Positions 61,327 to 64,000 of a stretch of DNA of 64,000 nucleotides are shown here, piece after piece. The notes under the pieces are model-generated. The model had not been told where the DNA came from. It worked only from the letters and a program-made list of their open reading frames with translations, and did no database searches. Made by a program: the position numbers and the translations under genes. The DNA comes from Arthrobacter sp. StoSoilA2. GTDB lineage: Bacteria > Actinomycetota > Actinomycetes > Actinomycetales > Micrococcaceae. Numbering within the stretch: position 1 is the stretch's first letter; every line of letters begins with the position of its first letter. Location: the NCBI RefSeq assembly GCF_019977195.1, contig NZ_AP024643.1:3844001-3908000 (forward strand), given 5' to 3'.

Positions 61327-62471
61327 GCACGCCTTTCGCCACAATCCCCGACGACGGCACTCCCCTTCGCGTCGTCGTGGTCGGTGCCGGGGGCATGGGC
61401 CGTGCCTGGCTTCGAACCGTTGAGGCGTCACCGTTGGTGGAGCTCGTGGGCATCGTGGATCTGGACCTTGCGACCGCTGCCGAGGCTGCAGCCTCGCTGG
61501 GCCGTCCCGACCTTCCGGTAGGTGTCGGCACGGCGGCACTGGCGTCCGACGTCGGAGCCCAAGCGGTCATCAACGTCACCGTTCCAGCCGCGCATCATCC
61601 GGTCACGACCGAGGCACTCGCTGCGGGCCTGCCGGTCCTTGGCGAAAAGCCCGTGGCCTCGACGGTGGCGCAAGGGCTGTCGTTGGCAGCAGCTGCTGAG
61701 CTCCACGGCCAGCTGTTCATGGTCAGCCAGTCCCGGCGCTACAACCGTCAGCTGTTTGAAGCCAAGCGGCTGTCCGGGTCTCTCGGCCGTGTTGGCATTG
61801 TTTCTGCCGAATTCTTCAAGGCGCCACATTTTGGCGGCTTCCGCGACGCCATGAACCACCCACTGTTGCTGGACATGGCCATCCACCAGTTCGACATGGC
61901 CCGGTTCCTGCTCGACGCCGATCCCGTCTCTGTTTTCTGCGAGGAGTACAACCCCTCCTGGAGTTGGTACCGCGGTGATGCCGGGGCCACGGCCGTCTTC
62001 GAAATGACCGGCGGGGAGCGCTTCGTGTTCAACGGAAGCTGGTGCAGCCCCGGTCAGGAAACCTCGTGGAACGCCTCATGGCGGATCAGCGGCGAGCACG
62101 GCACGGTCTTGTGGGACGGGGACAACGAACCTGTTTCCTCGGCACCCATTCCGTTGGGGCCCGGTGCTTCCGATCCGGGCCAGGAAATCGCTGGCTCCCT
62201 GCGCGACTTCGTATCTGCAGTCCGCACGGGAAGCACCCCAATGGGGCAGGTGCACCAGAACATCATGAGCCTGGCCATGGTGGAGGCGGCCATCCTGAGT
62301 GCTTCGTCCGGGGCCCGTGTTTCCGTGGACGCGCTGCTTGAGGACTCGTACCAGCAGGCCCTACTAGCCGAGCGGGACCCCGCTGTGTTGGAGGTTTTGA
62401 AGTCCTGGACATCGGTTCGCAGTGCGCTTGCCGGAGGCAGTGCGCTTGCGGGGGAAGGCGTTCGACTGTGA
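61323..62471 (+). CDS. Gfo/Idh/MocA-family oxidoreductase
   Basis: The 382-residue NAD(P)-dependent dehydrogenase has the Rossmann motif VVVVGAGGMGRAWLRT, the EKPVA motif (GLPVLGEKPVAST) and HQFDMARFLLD, carrying the catalytic His-like position of the family. It oxidises a sugar or sugar derivative. GTG 61323 overlaps the thuA stop. It is paired with a second homologous enzyme, as in thuAB-like clusters. Confidence 0.9.
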   Translation: MSTPFATIPDDGTPLRVVVVGAGGMGRAWLRTVEASPLVELVGIVDLDLATAAEAAASLGRPDLPVGVGTAALASDVGAQAVINVTVPAAHHPVTTEALAAGLPVLGEKPVASTVAQGLSLAAAAELHGQLFMVSQSRRYNRQLFEAKRLSGSLGRVGIVSAEFFKAPHFGGFRDAMNHPLLLDMAIHQFDMARFLLDADPVSVFCEEYNPSWSWYRGDAGATAVFEMTGGERFVFNGSWCSPGQETSWNASWRISGEHGTVLWDGDNEPVSSAPIPLGPGASDPGQEIAGSLRDFVSAVRTGSTPMGQVHQNIMSLAMVEAAILSASSGARVSVDALLEDSYQQALLAERDPAVLEVLKSWTSVRSALAGGSALAGEGVRL

Positions 62472-63664
62472 CGCGGAAGCTGCGGGTGGGCATGGTGGGC
62501 TACTCCTTCATGGGCGCGGCCCACTCGCATGCGTGGCGAACCGCGCCCCGCTTCTTCGATCTCCCACTTGCGCCCGAGCTGACGGCGCTGGCTGGCAGGA
62601 ATGCTGCCGGTGTTCAGGCAGCCGCGGACAAGTTCGGTTGGGATTCCGTAGAGACCGATTGGCGTCGCCTGATTGAGCGCGATGACATTGACCTGATCGA
62701 TATCTGCTCCCCCGGAAACACGCACGCCGAGATTGCGATTGCCGCCTTGGAAGCGGGCAAACACGTGCTGTGCGAGAAGCCCTTGGCCAACAGTGTTGCT
62801 GAGGCCGAAAAGATGACCGCTGTCGCATCCTCGGCCGCCGAGCGGGGCGTGTACTCGATGTGCGGTTTCACGTATCGGCGAACTCCTGCACTGGCCCTGG
62901 CAAAGCGGATGGTGGACGACGGCCGGCTGGGCGAGCTCCGGCACGTCAGGGCCCAGTATCTCCAGGACTGGTTGTCGGACGCGGACGCCCCTCTAACGTG
63001 GCGCCTGGACAAGTCAAAGTCCGGCTCCGGTTCACTGGGTGATATCGGTGCGCACAGTATCGACGCTGCCCAGTGGATCACCGGGTCCAGCATCACCGGG
63101 GTTTCGGCCCTCATGGAGACGTTCGTGAAGGAACGGCCGATCGGCGGGGACCTCGTAGGGCTCGGTGGGCACGGAGGTACAGATGGTCCGCGCGGGCCAG
63201 TAACTGTGGACGACGCAGCGATCTTCACCGCCCGTTTCCAGGCGAAGACATCCGGGGCCGGAAAGACATCCGACGCCGGCCCGATCGGCGTGTTCGAGGC
63301 GACGCGGTTCGCCCTGGGACGGAAGAACGCCATGCGGCTGGAACTCAATGGCACGCTCGGCTCGTTGGCTTTCGACTTCGAGGACATGAACTCGCTGTCC
63401 TTCTACGATGCCTCCGAGGAGGACGCCGGTTTCCGCCGGATCATCGTGACGGAACCATCCCACCCCTACGTCGGAAACTGGTGGCCCACAGGGCACGGCC
63501 TGGGCTACGAGCACGGATTCACGCATCAGGTGGTGGACCTCGTGAATGCCATCGGCGCTGGCGAGCAGCCCTCGCCGTCGTTCTCTGATGCCTTGCAGGT
63601 ACAGAAAGTGCTGGCAGCGGTTGAGGCCAGCGCCGGGGCTGGGAGCCGTTGGCAGAAGGTGTGA
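62468..63664 (+). CDS. Gfo/Idh/MocA-family oxidoreductase
   Basis: The 398-residue dehydrogenase has VGMVGYSFMGAAHSHAWRTA, GKHVLCEKPLANSVAEAEKM and DIGAHSIDAAQWITG, the full family set. GTG 62468 overlaps the preceding stop (GTGA). With the 61323 product it probably performs successive oxidation steps on an imported sugar. It is the last gene of the operon before the hairpin at 63713. Confidence 0.9.
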   Translation: MTRKLRVGMVGYSFMGAAHSHAWRTAPRFFDLPLAPELTALAGRNAAGVQAAADKFGWDSVETDWRRLIERDDIDLIDICSPGNTHAEIAIAALEAGKHVLCEKPLANSVAEAEKMTAVASSAAERGVYSMCGFTYRRTPALALAKRMVDDGRLGELRHVRAQYLQDWLSDADAPLTWRLDKSKSGSGSLGDIGAHSIDAAQWITGSSITGVSALMETFVKERPIGGDLVGLGGHGGTDGPRGPVTVDDAAIFTARFQAKTSGAGKTSDAGPIGVFEATRFALGRKNAMRLELNGTLGSLAFDFEDMNSLSFYDASEEDAGFRRIIVTEPSHPYVGNWWPTGHGLGYEHGFTHQVVDLVNAIGAGEQPSPSFSDALQVQKVLAAVEASAGAGSRWQKV

Positions 63665-63712
63665 GCGTGCGGGCTTCCTGCCTGCCTGAACGCTGCCTGC
63701 CTGAACGCTGAG

Positions 63713-63756
63713 AACCCGCTGTTTCGTTGCTGGGCAACAACGAAACAGCGGGTTCG
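63713..63756. terminator. Bidirectional terminator hairpin
   Basis: An 18-bp perfect stem (arms GAACCCGCTGTTTCGTTG and its complement) with an 8-base loop separates the convergent dehydrogenase and SGNH genes. A 15-bp direct repeat, GCCTGCCTGAACGCT, occurs twice at about 63680-63710. Confidence 0.75.
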
Positions 63757-63771
63757 CAACGTGTTAGTGGT

Positions 63772-64000
63772 TTAGCGTTTGGCGAGCTGAGCGGGTTTGA
63801 TGGCCGACAGCAGGGCTGCGGCGTAGGCCAGATGTCCTGCCTCGTTCGGATGGAAGTTAGCGTCGGGCAGCCGATCAAACGGGGGTACGGGCGCCAGGAT
63901 CATCACAAGCCATGGATCTGCAGAATTCGCTGCATGCCCGAGGAACTTCTTGGTGACATCGATGAACTTGGCGTTGGTCTGGCTGTCAGCCACCGCCTTG
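63772..64000 (-). CDS. SGNH/GDSL hydrolase, C-terminal part only
   Basis: The frame is open to the right edge, so the N-terminus is outside the window. The visible 76 codons end with DANFHPNEAGHLAYAAALLS, the block V motif (DxxHP) holding the catalytic Asp and His of SGNH esterases. The apparent start at GTG 63993 is internal. It is probably an exported or cytoplasmic esterase/lipase. Confidence 0.75.
   Translation of the reverse strand, partial: KAVADSQTNAKFIDVTKKFLGHAANSADPWLVMILAPVPPFDRLPDANFHPNEAGHLAYAAALLSAIKPAQLAKR

Overview
The window looks like chromosome from a high-GC Gram-positive actinobacterium, most plausibly Arthrobacter/Paenarthrobacter (Micrococcaceae). This is inferred from base composition, frequent GTG starts with GTGA/ATGA overlaps, a split actinobacterial phenylacetate (paa) regulon, a Tat-exported PhoD behind an 11-bp-period PHO-like box, and msiK-style sugar ABC operons that lack their own ATPase. 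No rRNA, tRNA, CRISPR or phage genes were seen.

Layout. 1-7.8 kb: a double TetR protein (running off the left edge) divergent from an operon for an Fbp-like ABC importer, a threonine-aldolase-like PLP enzyme and an amidohydrolase. 7.9-9.5 kb: a PQQ-propeller lipoprotein. 9.5-14.4 kb: paaABCDE plus a paaG-like gene on the minus strand. 14.6-18.2 kb: low-molecular-weight phosphatase, LysM membrane protein, PhoD. 18.2-22.7 kb: a hybrid histidine kinase with two receivers and an HPt, overlapping a REC-GGDEF gene. 22.7-30.9 kb: a minus-strand surface-glycan cluster (beta-helix protein, hydrolase-like lipoprotein, membrane glycosyltransferase, PIG-L deacetylase, GT4, flippase, and a remnant of a GT2). 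31-35.7 kb: oligopeptidase B, TetR with a divergent tandem SnoaL-like gene, methyltransferase. 35.7-41.1 kb: a signalling island with a STAS-like protein, a pseudo-receiver/GAF kinase, a tiny exported peptide carrying two IGWWPN repeats, a divergent TPR protein and a HAMP-GGDEF-EAL protein. 41.1-44.3 kb: acetyltransferase, then paaI-paaK-tetR (candidate paaR). 44.3-47.3 kb: Mug-type DNA glycosylase, VOC protein and an IS3-family element between two repeat arrays. 47.3-52.9 kb: MHS symporter, sulfatase, nucleoside hydrolase, LacI. 53-55.1 kb: paaZ. 55.2-56.1 kb: a tyrosine phosphatase between two more arrays. 56.2-63.7 kb: LacI, sugar ABC importer, ThuA-like protein and two Gfo/Idh/MocA dehydrogenases. 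The right edge cuts an SGNH hydrolase.

The main new observations are: (i) a 57-residue exported peptide with two protein-level-conserved IGWWPN repeats, divergent from a TPR protein that is followed by a c-di-GMP enzyme, resembling a peptide-TPR signalling module; (ii) fourteen copies of a TCTCTCACAT core in four intergenic arrays, all with exactly 32-bp period, arranged as two inward-facing pairs that bracket small groups of genes; (iii) a shared palindrome overlapping the promoters of paaA, paaI and paaZ, linking three paa loci scattered over 45 kb; and (iv) paired palindromic operators in front of two separate LacI-associated operons.

All family names come from reading the translated sequence. 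No database search was possible.
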